Shown here in pieces: positions 36,422-52,638 of a stretch of 64,000 nt of DNA. The translations under genes and the position numbers were made by a program. The stretch's first letter is position 1; each line of letters opens with the position of its first letter. The DNA is from Ascaris suum (taxonomy: Eukaryota > Nematoda > Chromadorea > Rhabditida > Ascarididae). The stretch spans positions 3,290,001 through 3,354,000 of the forward strand of contig CM024186.1 of assembly GCA_013433145.1 (NCBI GenBank), written 5' to 3'. Under the pieces are notes generated by a model that worked only from the letters and a program-made list of their open reading frames with translations, was not told where the DNA came from and did no database searches.

Positions 36422-37215
36422 TGTTGCCGGAGTTTTTTTTGCCCCGATATTCCGGGAGCATTTCTAGTGTCAAAAATATCAAAATTTATGCATTAAGCAT
36501 TTCAAATATATGTAATTAATCGATCTATCTTTATTCACTTCGCATTCAAAATAAATTGTTAATTATCTCAACGAAATTGCCACAATTGCAAATCGAGGAG
36601 TTACAATCGTTACTGATTTACATTTTAATTGCTATTGCGATAAATTTGTTAGAAATATTAATCGTATTTTAAATATTCATATATTATTGCTTCAAAAATT
36701 GTAATGTTGAGTTTTTTTTCTCTTTTTTTTTGCAATAATTTATAGGGTATTCGTTCGTCGTTACTCTCATTATTGGTGGATTATCGGCCATACAAATCGA
36801 GCCTTATGATATAATAGCGTAGAAAATTATCGGAAACCTTTTCTTGCTTTTTATCCCCCAATTTTGGGATACTGAATTGAAGTTTTGTAATTATTGCTGA
36901 AAACGGACGTCAAAATAGTTGAGAAAATTCAACGGCGTTTCATTTAAATGGCACTTTAGAAAAGAACTTCGTGGATCGCTCCAGACTAGTCATGAGCAGT
37001 GGATTAAATGGAACGGTTTAAATCTTTACCTACGTTATTCTGATGCTTATTTTAACAAATTTTTTTGCTCTACAAGTCGGAGGGTTTTGATTACATCGAG
37101 TTTGATTTTTGACGCCCCTTTTTTAAATTCCTCCAACCGAATCATCATTCTCTCAGCAACCTTTCTTCGACAGCAGCATCCTCGCGATATATATACATAA
37201 GTCATACATGATCGC

Positions 37216-37434
37216 ATGATGATAGGACTAGGGTTCGTCTCGCACCCGTCGAATGCTGATGAGTCAGTTCACCTTCGTTCCTCTTATGACGGTCAGGACG
37301 CACTCCGCCGCGCTCGTCTCGATGAGTCTGCTGTATGTCGTAGTGAATTTACATATGAAATCTATAGTGTCCAGCGTTGGAACTACTCTCTAACTACGAC
37401 TGAAGACAGCAGTTTCCAGGCTGTCCACTTCTGA
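37216..37434 (+). CDS. GC-richer open frame, 72 aa, unknown
   Basis: The plus frame reads through SHPSNADESVHLRSSYDG, an Arg/Ala-rich RRARLDESAV stretch and ends SSFQAVHF. Polar, non-repetitive composition and local GC content above the flanks suggest real or former coding sequence. No splice sites or homologue were recognised. Confidence 0.25.
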   Translation: MMIGLGFVSHPSNADESVHLRSSYDGQDALRRARLDESAVCRSEFTYEIYSVQRWNYSLTTTEDSSFQAVHF

Positions 37435-37896
37435 AGTAGGTGGGTGATGGAAAAGAAGTGAAAGGCATCATTTTCCACACAGTCGAATTTGCTCGACCTT
37501 AACTTATGAACTTGGTACGTTGAACAAAATGGCCATAATTCTCAATCCTTCTTCGCTACCCGCTTTAACTGTCAATTTTCCTAGTTCCTGGCGCATTGAT
37601 TACAAGTTGATTGATTATTTCTTCAGGCGCATCACATTCAAAGATTGAGGTCAAATTTGTTTGAACAGTGGGGCGGTAAAGGTTGTCGTTCAATTATGAG
37701 GCAATCAGAAGTCCAAAGATCGAAGTTCTTTAGTGCTGAGAAAAATCACATTTGATGAAAATAAATCACGCTATTTTCCTATCTGAAAATTTGAAGAGGC
37801 AACTAAAATTGAAAAGAAAAAATAGATTGTTCGAATTCATTAACGCTGAACAAATTTCGACAGGAAGATCCATTTTGCAAAGTCAAATTGCATTTG

Positions 37897-37898
<2 letters not shown>

Positions 37899-37988
<90 letters not shown>
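37899..37988. repeat. (AT)n array
   Basis: 90 bases of pure AT repeats in intergenic DNA. Confidence 0.98.
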
Positions 37989-37990
<2 letters not shown>

Positions 37991-39284
37991 CAATTTTCTT
38001 CGCAATACTACTTCCATCAGATATATGAAGGAAATGAAGTGTGCACGTTTTATTTCACTACGTAAACGTTTACATTATAGTACGATGGTGAGTGATTAGT
38101 GCGTTGCGTACGCAAAACGGAGATATTCTGAGCGAGAAGTGCGAATTGAAACACTGGTCAAATCGAAATAGAATGCGTTAAGAATTTACATATGAAATTT
38201 CATTCGTTTATGTATGAACGTTTCTTCACAAACGAACAAAAGCATGCCATATTGCAGCAGTCAATTCGTCCTTTGTTTTACTTCTTCTGAATATGCAATA
38301 TGCATTTATTTCTCGCTCACGTCATTTGCTTCAATCTTCGATGCAGATTGTTGTTTGCATAAGAACTCAAGCATTAATATTTCTTATATAGCTTCCGATG
38401 GTCGTTACTGAGTGAGGTAATCATCGTGTACCTTTGTTGGTTTGTAGGTCAATAGAACAGTAAGGAAATCGAGCTGGTTTCATGGATACGGGTTATTCCG
38501 CTGTCGATATCAGATTATATACCATTCGGGTTCCGTTCTCATCCCCATTCTTGGTCTGAATCCTGTGGTCGCTGTGTGACATAGCACTCTTATGCTGTCT
38601 ACGATATGCTAGATGTGTTAAAATATGACATATGGGAGGTGCTTGTTCAGTGCACCAACCTTTAATGACGAATACTGTTGATGCAAATATGATGTTGTAA
38701 ACGGCCTTCAGAAGAGAACGGTTTATATGACGTAGTAGACAGCCTTCAAAAGGTTTATGCACCAAAACTGGTTTATATGACATATCAAAATAAAACATAT
38801 GAGTCAACAAAGGTACAAAAATTTTCTTGGATTATTTGTTTCCCGTCAATCGGTTTGAAACCATTTCAAATTTATTGCATTTAAGTTTTCCTTTTTCGTT
38901 TTTTTAATACTAAGGAGCTCTCAATTATTAGAACATACTGCCGTTTTGAGATATATTAGTTTATGGTATGTGGTATGATAGTTTTAATTAGGCACTTCCT
39001 TCACACTATTCACAAAGAACATTCCTTGTAAAAACTTCTGTATATGTCAGACATAAGCGGAAATGATTGTCAGAAAGGCTGGCATAATGCGCGCTTTTTG
39101 CAACCTTGCTCACTGAACCAATCGATTGAGTTTTCAAAAGAGCGATGAAGTGATACTCCATATAATGTTCATATGTTGCCAGTCGGTTGTCAAATTTCCA
39201 GAAATAAAAATATATTGTTGTATGTGATTTTAATGTTTCACTGTATCGGCTGAATAAGATGTTGGATAGGAGATGAGTTTATAA

Positions 39285-39450
39285 AGTAGATTATAGCATA
39301 TGAAGTATTGCGACTATAGCAGTATAGCATTACGACCTATGAGGTAGATTATAGCAATTATAACATGCTTTAATCTACATCATAGTCTATACTGTACTAT
39401 AATGCTATCGCATTATAGTATTATAACATTTTACGGTATAGATTTTACCG
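39285..39450. repeat. Cryptic repeat of TATAG/CTATA words
   Basis: A stretch dominated by short TATAGCA, TATAAT and CTATA words in both orientations, giving several weak inverted repeats. Confidence 0.6.
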
Positions 39451-41100
39451 TAGAAGTTCAGCGCCATAATTTCCGTGGTCGACTATTTGGGAAATTCCAG
39501 GCAGATAGACTGAAAGAATTAAGCAAAAATTTGCATTAAACGCGTTAAAAAATTAATCGTATCCAATTCAAAGGCAAGGATAAAGCAGAAACAACTGAAC
39601 TCATCTATCATATATTCATAAGAAACATTGTTTGTAATTCGCTGAATATTTCACTACCGATTAGCATCAAATACGGTAAATCTCTCGGATACTCGATGGC
39701 TGAAATACAAAATGAGGTTAATATCTATGACATAGCAATTGCTCAGGTGGAAATAATTCAATTAGATCTGTTCAAATCAATCGATGCAGAGCAGTCGATT
39801 CGGAGTTCATTTTAGTTAAGGTGCTTTAATCGGGAGCAAGTACAAGTATGAGTATGAAACGGCATTTTCGATCACTGTGGACTATACGATCGATTGAGAC
39901 ATTCATGCCACAGTCATCCAGCATTATGTTGCTTATTTCTTCCTCTCCTCCCTTCCTCCCGTCCCTCATTCCTAATGAAACAAGCGATCAATCCTTCCAG
40001 ATAAAAACTTCTTCTTTCGTTTGTTACAATGAAAGGAATGCTCAACTTTCTGAAACAAACATTTTTGTACAGCTTTCATTTTATCTTTCCTTTCAAACAA
40101 TCGTTTCAAGGTAAGCAACTTCACCTGAAATCTTCTTCTCAAAGCAAATATCAGCACTGCAAAGAGTCATTTAACGCATGTTTGCACTATTTTTAAAGAG
40201 AATGTTTAGACTCATCATCGTCACCGTTACCAATCTCTTTGAGATTTCGTTTCATTCAAAGGTTTTGCATTTCTTCTGGAATTGCTTTTTAAGACCGCCG
40301 GCTGTCAATTAGTTACTTCTTGACATGTTCACTAATTCGGTTCCAGTTCCAGCGGTAACCAGGAAAAGAAAGTTACTCCATATAAACTGTTCGTATCGTC
40401 CCATCATCTTAATGTGTGCATTCTAATCTTTTCTCTTTCTCTTTCATTATTTCTCTCTTTCTCGGGAAAAAAACTATTTGTTCTTATAAAAATGTACAGT
40501 AAATCTTCTTTTCTCATATATATGTTTTTCTTTTTTTCATTTTTTCTCACACAAAAAAAAACACTTTTCAATTGTCACACATTTCAGCCTGTTTCGTTCG
40601 TTGCAAAAGCAAAACCTTCGCTGCAATAAAATAACGGATTGAAAAATTCTCCTAATGTAGAATTTTCCAAGGAAATATTGTTTACATTTCAAAACAATGG
40701 CTATTCGGATTTCCAAAAAAAAAAATCCAAAAGTGACCTATTGATTATCTATTGAAAATGATAGTCGGCAAATCAGTAGTTCAAGGTCATTGTAAAAACT
40801 TTTCTTTGAAGAGATTTTTCGCTTCAAATGCATTTCATATCATCTCAATTTTTTTTTCAGAGGTATGCATTTAATCACTGCAATATAAGATGATCATAAT
40901 GAAGTTGTGAAATTAGTCCGAATAAAAGAAAAATTTAATCGGGCAGAGAATAAATTAACATACTTCTTCAGCAATAAAAGAGCCTAACCAATCAATAAGC
41001 TCCCATAAATCAGGAGTCCCTAAAACGACAATGTTTATTAAAGTGCTTTATATCCGTAAAATTCGATACGCAAAACACTGGACAGAAAAGAAAAGAGCTG

Positions 41101-41168
41101 AATGGAATGGAATAGAATAGATTAAATAGAATAGAATAGAATAGAATAGAATAGAATAGAATAGAATA
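41101..41168. repeat. (AATAG)n array
   Basis: Pentanucleotide repeats; the first units read AATGG, later ones AATAG. Confidence 0.95.
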
Positions 41169-43529
41169 TGACGCTTTATTCATATGATAAATATTATACC
41201 TTTAAGCGTATTAACGAAGCAATAATAATATTTATTTCTCATATTGCTTTCACATAAACGCTTTCGAAAGTTATCTGCTCCATCGAGATGAAAGAAACAT
41301 CACCGAAAATCTAATGTGGACGTTTCAAATGCGAGAAATCGCTATTTAGTGGCATCTCTGGGAACATTTTTCTCTTGTTAGATTAAATTACATTTTCTGT
41401 ATATAAGTTTTCGTTAATGTAATGATTTACATAATTCAATAACCTTCAGCTGTCAATAACCTTCAATGTTTGCTTATAAGATGCTTGAAACAAACTATCT
41501 ATATTCTCAAATCTTCCAACTTCTGTTTACCGGCCACTTGAGGTCCATTTCAAATTCAGATCATTCCGGAAATTTACTCATTATTAAAACTTTTAAAATA
41601 TATGCTCTATAGAATATGTGGAAGCTAGTGATGAAACAATGTCCTTATTATACGGTAACCATAATCAAACTTAGCTAGCCACATTTTACGGATAGGAGGG
41701 GATGCTCTATGTGGAAGGGGAAATAGATGACAGACTTTTTGAGGTCCTGAATGATGAACAAAATAATGACATAGAAAGAACAGTATAAACATCTAAAGAG
41801 TTCAGTGCAATTTGCAATCCGCTTGCAAAATGAGAGAAAATTTCTTTTTTTCAATGAATGGAAAAAGGAAGTTTTTTTTTCTGATTGCACGATTTTTTTT
41901 TTGGTGAAGAAGAATCGAAGAGCAAAGTACGCACATTTTGCAATGATTTCATGACGATTTATTCGCCGAAACACCTACTTGATTGCAATAGCTTTGCACT
42001 ATTTAGAAGGAATGTGAATGCGTGTCGAATGTGAAAATGCTTGTCGGAATCACTCATACAAAATTTCTAATGGATTCCCCCCAACATAACGTCATTTCAT
42101 TCAACAGAAGTTTTAAATAACCAAAAAGATGAAGCATTTTGTAAAAATATGCACAACTTTCAGCGCTTTCATTAAAATGTTTCGCATGTTATGCTCAATT
42201 TGCGCAATTATTTCGAAGTAAAAGAAGAGACATGAGGGTTGCATACCGTTCTATTTACACCTTTATAATAAAATGGTTTCATCGAAATCTAAGAAAACCC
42301 CGATATCACACTATCCATAGCGCCATATTCATATTGATTTCTGAGCAATTAACGACTTCGAGCATAAAATAGTCTATGAGGGCGTTTGTTCATATATCTC
42401 AGAGATTTATAATGTTGATTTTAAAAAATGTTAGTGCATTATGTTTTTTGTTTTACTTAACTTAGCAATGGTTCCATAATTTCGAATTGAAATGGGACAC
42501 ATATTCGGAGAGGAATTAACTCATCCACACATGAATCTCATTATTACATTGCACATCACATCATAAAAATAATCCATCGGGTAAAAAAAAGGCGTTATAA
42601 TTGTTTTCCCTCATACCAATGCGTCGATTCTTTCGTACTCTACAAACTAAACGATAATATCGAAACTCTTCCATATTTTATTGGTGAGCAATATTTTTCA
42701 TGAATTTATTTTTTCTTTTTCCTCTTTTTTTTTGAATGCAATCCAGTCTATCTACGCCTGATTGTTTCTTTATATGATGTTTTATCGTTGGTTTAAACTT
42801 CGAAAACTTGTCGTGCACCTGAGAAAGGACGAGAGATTGCTTCAGTTTTTCTCTATTGAGCAAGAGGAAGCGTAAATAAATTGATTTGACTTTCGTTAGA
42901 GAATAGAGAGAGCCGCATCATTTGAGTTCGTAACCTCAAGTGGAACTTACCTATTTCTAAAACTATTCAGCAATAATTCTTCGATGTTTTTGCAAGAATC
43001 GGGCAATTTATACCTAAATAATGGTATAATAAAACACCGATCAGCCCTAGAATCGAAGTTGGAAATGCTGGAATTTTCTTAAGTAATAAGAAATAGTTTT
43101 TTGGATTTAAAAAAAGTAAACCAGCGCCTTTCGATGCATCTTTATACCTTCGAATGTATACTTCGATTTATTTCCTGCAAAATATCGTACTTCTTCAAAT
43201 TTCTTACATTTATATCAAGTTTTATTGCACAAACAATATTATAGAAAAGAGGGGTATACCGATTATGTCGATTATAAATCTTTACGACTCTATAGAGAGA
43301 GTAAAAACGTGTGAAGCTCAGAGAACGCGCTCGTCATTGTGTTTATTGGTCTTTCACCCTTTGATGCATAAATACTTTTTCAACACATCTCTGCCAACTA
43401 TAATAGTACCATTGAGTAATTGACTAATTGATTTCAATTGAATAATCATTGCATAACAATTTTTGCTCTTATTGGCTTGCATTTCGCATTACTTCACCAT
43501 TAAGAAATTTCCCGGTTGATTTCATCTCT

Positions 43530-43620
43530 TAACTGCATCGTTGATTTATGAATTTCAACTACATAATTTCAATTTCAACTACTTTATGAATTGCATCGTT
43601 GATTTCAATCAATAATCATT
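43530..43620. repeat. Local duplication containing GCATCGTTGATTT
   Basis: GCATCGTTGATTT occurs twice about 60 bases apart, with AATTTCAACTAC repeats between the copies. Confidence 0.7.
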
Positions 43621-44383
43621 ACCTATTACATGAAATCATTTGTAGTTACAATTCGATGTGACTATAAATTACGAGGATTTGTTCTTTTAAGTGCAGTTTT
43701 AAATGTAGAGCACTTTTCGAAAGAAAAGCCCAGTGAAATGAGATCATTGTTTTGACGACAGGTAAGGACGCTCAAAGTTCTTTTTCAGCAACTCTTACAG
43801 TTCTTTTTTTTTTAAATTTCGAAATGATTTTTTATTGAAATTGCTCTCAAAAGTGCATCATAGAGTCCTGTCCGTTTTTATGTATACGTGTGACTTCCGG
43901 TCATTTCAATTTCGGAACCACTAAACCATTTTTATGCAATGTTTAGTGGTTACGATGTACAGCATTTGATAACCTCATATATCACAGTGATCCATTAATT
44001 TTTGAAAAGACTTGCAGAGGTTTAAAAATGCCGGAAAATTTACGTCATTTTGTACAAGTTGGATCGTAGAAAAGCAAATCTATGATTTGTCCCACCTATC
44101 AGATTATATAGAATGTAGACTCATAATTTGCATAATTTATTTCTTTATGGGGTTGCTTGTGATAATGGCTGATTAAAAGAAGAGAAAATAAAAGAGCACA
44201 AAGTTCTAGCTTTTCTGATGCGCTTATTAATAAGGCAATGAAACAGATTAATTTGGTATCATTATCGGAATGGAAACGCCTTTTTGTTCCGTTCAATTCT
44301 AAAAAAAAAGAAAAAAGAAAGTGGATGAAATATAGCATTTGCTGGAAAATGTTTTCGTCTAAATGCTAGAGACTCAAATTCAG

Positions 44384-44655
44384 ACAAATTTCTGATTAAT
44401 ATGTGCACAATTATAGTTTCATATATTGTTTGCCTTATTTCTTCGTTATTTTTATTTTTAAATATGAGAGAATATTGTAAACCGAATTTTGTTGATCAAT
44501 CGGGTGACTCATTAAACAACTTAAACAACTTGCTCAACTTACCGTTTTCGAAAAACCATTTTTATGTGTCTTCTATCAAATTTCTTCAGAAAATAAGAGC
44601 TGTATATAGCATAGGCGCAAGTATAGCATCGTTTTTTTTAATCGATCTCGTTTAA
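44384..44655 (+). CDS. Possible TM4 plus tail exon of a further 4-TM gene (D)
   Basis: After an acceptor AAATTCAG, two bases plus 89 codons run open to a TAA. The phase (1) equals that of the last exons of genes A, C and E. The peptide starts DKFLINMCTIIVSYIVCLIS, giving one membrane segment, then LNMREYCKPNF and a polar tail with a run of Asn and Leu, and a second weaker hydrophobic end. The tail is longer than in A or E. Upstream exons on the plus strand between 42 and 44.3 kb were looked for and not found, so this is a candidate only. Confidence 0.3.
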
Positions 44656-45891
44656 TATCAATTTATGAGTCGCAAAAACGATTATAATATGGTTTGTGGA
44701 TGCAAACATTATCGTTGGATAGTATAAAAAACTTAATTCTTTATTAAATGAGAGCCTTCAGAGAACAAATTCTGTGCCAATCGATGAAACTCTTAAATCA
44801 AATTTTATTCACTAATTGCTGAAAGCTTAAAAGGAAAATCTTTTGTGACATATGAATAACGCACTATTGAACATCATTTTTTGATGTTGTCTATCCGGTT
44901 GAATGTGCTTAATTTCAACACAAAAAAGCACACCTACATTAACATTTTTCCCATGATAAACTAATATTCTGATATTCTCATTGTCACATCTGCACTAATA
45001 TTCTCATAAACATTCAAAAAAAAAAATTTCCCCATGATAAATCGTTTTAACACAACAAAATTTGTACAATAACTCTGACAAATAGTATCGCATACCTCCT
45101 TGAAAATTACTATACAATACAAGAGTTTCATTGATGGCCAACTAACTAATCATACGATACAAGTATTATAGTCAAAACTATAGTAATGCCTCATTTAGTT
45201 TATTTCGGTAATGATATGCAAATTAATTACCTAGAAGCTATATTGGACACATTTGCCCAACCCTTCATGTTAAAATGTTTATGCGTATGTTTTATTTACT
45301 GATGCTTGATTAGGGTTCAATTTGGAATATGCTCGCTTATAGGTAGTATTAGGCTACCTGTCTTTATAAGTTATCTTAGTCAACTGGTCAGGTTTATCAA
45401 GCAAGATCAGACTACCTGAGTTGGGGAATACACTGAGCTAAAAAATTTTCTACGCAGGTCATGATAGTTGAGATCGTTACATTACCATTTCGCCGCTTTG
45501 ACTATTGTGTATTTGTGCATCCATATCTCTGCTATAGATATTTAGTTTTGATATTTATAATCCGCGTAACTCATTCAACGGTCATATAGAAGGATGCATG
45601 CAAAAATTTGCTTAAGATTATTGAAATCATTCAAAATTATAGATTCCTTAAGAAATGAAATGATATAGTTTATCACAATTGCAGCACTCATTTTATTTGA
45701 ATATTTGTTGCATATTTATGCTAGATGTGGAAAAGAATTAATTCATAGAAAGAAATTGAAAAAACTTCTTGGATTTATTGCATTTTTTTATTGCAAATAG
45801 CTATATTGTAATTCATATATAGTTATTGCATTTTTTTTAAAGCAATGTGTTTAGTTGTTGAAAAATGCATTGCAATAGAATACTGAAAGAG

Positions 45892-46030
45892 TTCATTGCA
45901 ACGATCGAAACAAAGCATAGTCACCATACTTGCAACATCAATTACAATATGCAAATAGACGTTCATTGCAACGATCGAAATAAAGCATAAATCACAGCAG
46001 TTGCAACATCAGTTTACAATATGCAAATCA
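45892..46030. repeat. Two-copy tandem duplication, about 70-bp unit
   Basis: Both copies begin GTTCATTGCAACGATCGAAA, contain AAAGCATA and TTGCAACATCA, and end TTACAATATGCAAAT, with a few differences between them. TGCAA/TTGCA words recur inside and just outside. Confidence 0.9.
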
Positions 46031-46879
46031 GCAGTCATTGATATAGTCAATCAATAAGATTAAATGTATTACAGTATTTTATGGAATGTGAAGCAAAACG
46101 TGTACTATAAAGTACATTGCATCGTAGTATGATTTGATGCAAATTCTAAACTATGATGCAAATATCAGTTTTTTGTGGGAGGAATTTTACGCACATCATA
46201 ATATTTTCCGACTTTACTCATATAATAAAACTGTACTTTTAATTATTTCTGAATCTAGAATTAATAGCCCTCATTATGCTGTTATTATTTCAAATTTAAG
46301 CGTTCAATCCCGATGTGTGATCCATTAACTGGCGTTTGAAATACGTGCAGTAGTTATTTGAAAATAGCGAGAGAGAAGGATTTGAATTTTATGCTTCATC
46401 AATTTTTCGATAACAACAATGAAGCCACCGGACTGTTCAACGCTTCATTTTTTTTTTTTGGTAATTCATCTGCTCTAACGCATCTTTTTTTGTCTTTTAA
46501 TATCTATTCCTGTCTTCTTTATGTAAGCCAACTTGGTAAGAGAAGCCCAAAGTTTATGAAGCTCGTAAATATTTGTGCTTTTTCAAATTCGATTAGTGAA
46601 GCATCACTCATTTTTTTTTCTTAATGATTTTTCCCCCTAAGGGTATTTGTTTGCAAAAGGTGCGTGGTTCCCGAATGAAGCGAACTCCACTTTTTTGGTC
46701 GACCTGTTTTATTTTGCGAAAAAATTCTGCTTTAAACGGTGTCTATGAAATCAAAGGAACCTCGAAAGAACCAAATCATTGAAAATTGCAAGTGTGTGAA
46801 AAACATACGGAATTGAATGTTTTTGATGAAGTGCAGTAAATGACATTTATGTCTACTTTTGTTTCCTGAGTTTTTTTTT

Positions 46880-46897
46880 GGGGGGAGGGGGGAGGGT
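46880..46897. repeat. Poly(G) run cluster
   Basis: Three G runs separated by single A bases, after a T run. Confidence 0.9.
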
Positions 46898-49714
46898 GTT
46901 CCTGTCATTAGCGTTATAAGACCGCTGTTGTCACATTTCTTTCGAAATGAACGACTCTCAAATTATATAGCGAGAGGGTAAAAGTGGAACCATATCACAT
47001 CACTTCATGAAATTATTCTATGAGGTCATGAGTATATGAGGTGGAACTGCTGTGTTTGAACAAGACAAATGCTATCCATCTTCCGAAATTGCGACATGAA
47101 GCTAAATTTGTGGAACCGGAGAGAGCAATCATCTGTTAGGAATACCCGATAATGAGAAATGCGTAGCCAACAACACTCGAAGAGTCACTGGGCAAGATGA
47201 GAAAGGCACGTCAGGATTGCGTAGAAAACACACGTTGCATAGAGGCTGTTAGAAACTGTTAACGCCGCCGAATATTTAAAAGCTTCTTCATGAGCAATAA
47301 ATTCTGCGACGAGTTCACAATTCATTCGCTCGAAGCGGTGTTTGCTGTCTCTAAGAAATGCTGCTAAGAGACTATAGCAGACATGAAAATGTTCTTTGGT
47401 ACATCGATCATTGTTGGTATTTGGATCGGAAGTTGCACTAAGGATTGTATTGTCGCAATAAATAACCTCAGCTCAGGTGGCGATATGTCTGAATCCGATG
47501 AGGGCGAAATGAATGATTTCTGAAATAGAGAGTAAATATGCAATTTCCAATTGTACAGTTGAAGTATTGCAACTGGCGCTGACAAACGATGTGAAGAGTG
47601 GTTAAATGCCGGTTAGGCTATTCGCATGAAACTTAACTGTCCGTCAACTACTTCTTTTAAGAGAACTGAAAGAAAAAGGAAAGGCGAAAAGAAAATTTGA
47701 ACGCTATAGCAGCGGCTGCGCCAATCCAAAGTATCTTTAAACTCCAATAAGGGTTCAATCATATTCATAAAATGCACAGAACGGCATATGCTGAAAAAGT
47801 TGAACCTCACCATTCCTTTAATGAGAAAACATGATTAACATCCATTTGATTGATGTAAATGCTATTGCCAAAAGAGTTGTTTATTTGGTGTTGTTTTCGT
47901 TTATTTGTTTCTACTCTTGTTTTTCTTTTAATTGTATGGTGCATTCCCAAATTGTTTCATATAGCTACGATAATTTGCTGAATTCTATTTCTTTATACCT
48001 TATAACAAACCAGTGTTTTGAATGCTTTTTATGATATCCATCGCAAATATACTGTTATCTTGCACAACACTCATTTTGTACTGCCTCCATTCAAGTCATC
48101 TGCCTACAGAGCTATGAAGATGATCGTCCAGGTAACCTCTTACAAGATGGGAAAAAAGGTTGCAAGGACCTTGAGAGGTGTGAAATAATTTCAACGATTT
48201 ACCTTCGCAATCCCACCCAGCCAACACTTGTATTCGTTGTGCTTTTGATAGAGTAAATAAAGATCAATTTTGAAGATTGTTTGTAATACCTGCTTCCATG
48301 TTTCATAGTAGTCATATCTGCAGTATCATCTCCTTCATTTTGTTGTATGGATTATTGCAATTAACCTCTTCGATCAATAAATTGACCTTATCGTGTTGCG
48401 CATGCAGGCATAGAAAATACAGCATAAATGGAGATATCTTAATTTTTGAGCCAAGCATATTTGCAACCGTATTGCACCAAATCGAGAACCATAAGTAAGT
48501 TTAAAGATAAAAAATGCCATAAACAAAATATTTTACTATTCTCGAGAGGAAATTTTTAGTAGTACTATAAGGAAAATTAGTGCACGATGATATCATTGAA
48601 GGCAATCAGCACTGAAGTGTCGTTGAAAAATCGATAGCCGTTGCACCACTATTAAACGGAATCTTCGAATTCGCAAATTCATCAAGCGTTTTTGAGTGAT
48701 TTTATGTGGTATAGTGCATCCGGTCTAACTGCTTTCAATGTCGGCCCTCACTATGTGACGTAAATTAACCTCTAGACGTCACTTTACTTTCTCAAGCCTC
48801 TGTCTTCTGTATATGAATCTATGCGAGTGGAATTCCAGTAAAATTAGCAAGCTTTATGAGTTGTACAGCAAGGAAAAAACACTTGCTCGATAGAAGTTCC
48901 GAACCCAATATCCTAATGTTACCACATAAAGCACTAAATAACTCAACGGTCAACGACTGCGTTCTGCTGCTGCGTTTAGCTGTCATCATTTCAGCAGAAC
49001 CCAAGGGCAAATAATGAAATTCGTTGCAAGAAAAATTTATGCTATCAGTAGTGTTCCTATATTGTGTGCAATTCATCACAAAATGAAGTTAGATGGATGG
49101 TGTAGTTTAACAGTAGAACGAGTTGAATGATCGAAGCAAAAAAAACGTGACCACCGAGAGCATATTTGTCGAATGCGAAAGGGGAAAAGACGGAAGAAGG
49201 AAATGCGCAAATTAACAAGACCAGACCGCCTTCTATCGTTCTCATTCATTGCTCATAAACAGCTCACTCCCATCACCAATCGGTGCCTATTTCGGCAATT
49301 CTCTTTCATCAAATCTGCACGACATTTTGCGCTTTGCGCTCATTCCTTTGTTCTCTTTTAACTGCCTTTAGTACTTCGAACATTTTGCTTCTTAATTTTA
49401 TTTTCAGAGCAAATCGGAGTGATATTCCTTTTAAATTGCGCAGTTGAATAAGATACTTCTACCACATATTTCATTCCTTCCTCCTCTTCTTTTACACATC
49501 CAGCACTTTCCTATGACAAGTCTTATGCCTAGGTTTGACCTCGTCTTCCTAGGCGAGTGAATAAGCGTTCTCCTTATAACGGAGGATAAACAGCGAAGAA
49601 GGACATAGGTCCTTGGAATCTGTCTATGATAAGGGTCCCTCATGTGAATGTGAATAAGTGAAGAATTTTTCGAGTTTTTTTTAAACTGGTGAACACTGAT
49701 GCGGTGGAAGTTTC

Positions 49715-49716
49715 AG
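49715..49716 (+). promoter_or_regulatory. Splice acceptor touching the start codon of gene E
   Basis: GGAAGTTTCAG ends here and the next base is the A of the gene E ATG. Such zero-base leaders occur at trans-spliced nematode starts. An in-frame ATG 18 bases before the site means an untrans-spliced transcript would give six extra residues. Confidence 0.5.
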
Positions 49717-52079
<2,363 letters not shown>

Positions 52080-52449
52080 GCGTGAGCTAGAACTCGAACT
52101 TCAACTCGATCATTCTTCATTCTTTAGAAAAATTTTGCTCACTTACAACAGGTGACGAAATGCCACGCACGCACTTTATTGTTTCTGGACCAGTTGCAAA
52201 CGAACGGTTGTCGCATTTGCGCACGACTCATTGATGCTTTTGACGAAGACTTCTTAGTCTGATTTTACGCTTTGTTTTTTTTTTTGTTCTCTTTCCTTGA
52301 TGATGATATGAATGTATAGAATCTGTTCTATATTGGTCGCTCTTTTCCACCCCCGTCCCTTCTCTCCTCTCCTTCGCTCACTCTCCAAACTCACTTGACT
52401 TCAGTGGATAAATCATTGACAAAGAGATCCACTTCACGATAACTCCATT

Positions 52450-52455
52450 AATAAA
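52450..52455 (+). terminator. Possible gene E polyadenylation signal
   Basis: AATAAA lies about 370 bases after the gene E stop codon. A second AATAAA follows near 52495. Chance occurrence is likely in this base composition. Confidence 0.25.
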
Positions 52456-52624
52456 ATATGCAATATTTTAAAACGAAATGAAAAAATGCAATTAATAAAA
52501 TGCTAAAATTATTAATGTGTCAATTGGGATACGAAAAGAAAACATTGTTGATTGTTTTGGTAGTTGAATATTCCGCTGAGAAAGAAAGAAAAAATTCACC
52601 ATATATTCGTTCTATTTCTAACTA

Positions 52625-52638
52625 CCCCCCCCCCCCCC
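52625..52638. repeat. 14-base poly(C) run
   Basis: C homopolymer followed by CT-rich sequence, 550 bases downstream of gene E. Confidence 0.95.

Larger units (their letters stand above)
37989..44383. other. Long stretch without a recognised gene
   Basis: Contains the AATAG array and TATAG-rich DNA. Frames of 60-105 residues occur on both strands (for example minus 38493-38810 and plus 39848-40114), but none has a recognisable domain or convincing splice sites. Confidence 0.45.
44656..49714. other. Upstream region of gene E; duplication and weak frames only
   Basis: Holds the 70-bp duplication and a G-run cluster. A plus frame at 48277-48498 ends with a strong donor (CATAA/GTAAGT) and contains CCACRHRK, so it could be an exon, but joining it to gene E breaks the frame. 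Hydrophobic minus frames near 49.06-49.25 kb are unassigned. Confidence 0.4.

Noticed and set aside
48277..48498. Upstream coding exon of gene E
   Set aside because: The donor is strong, but joining at phase 2 to the acceptor at 49716 gives a quick stop. It is left as an unassigned frame.
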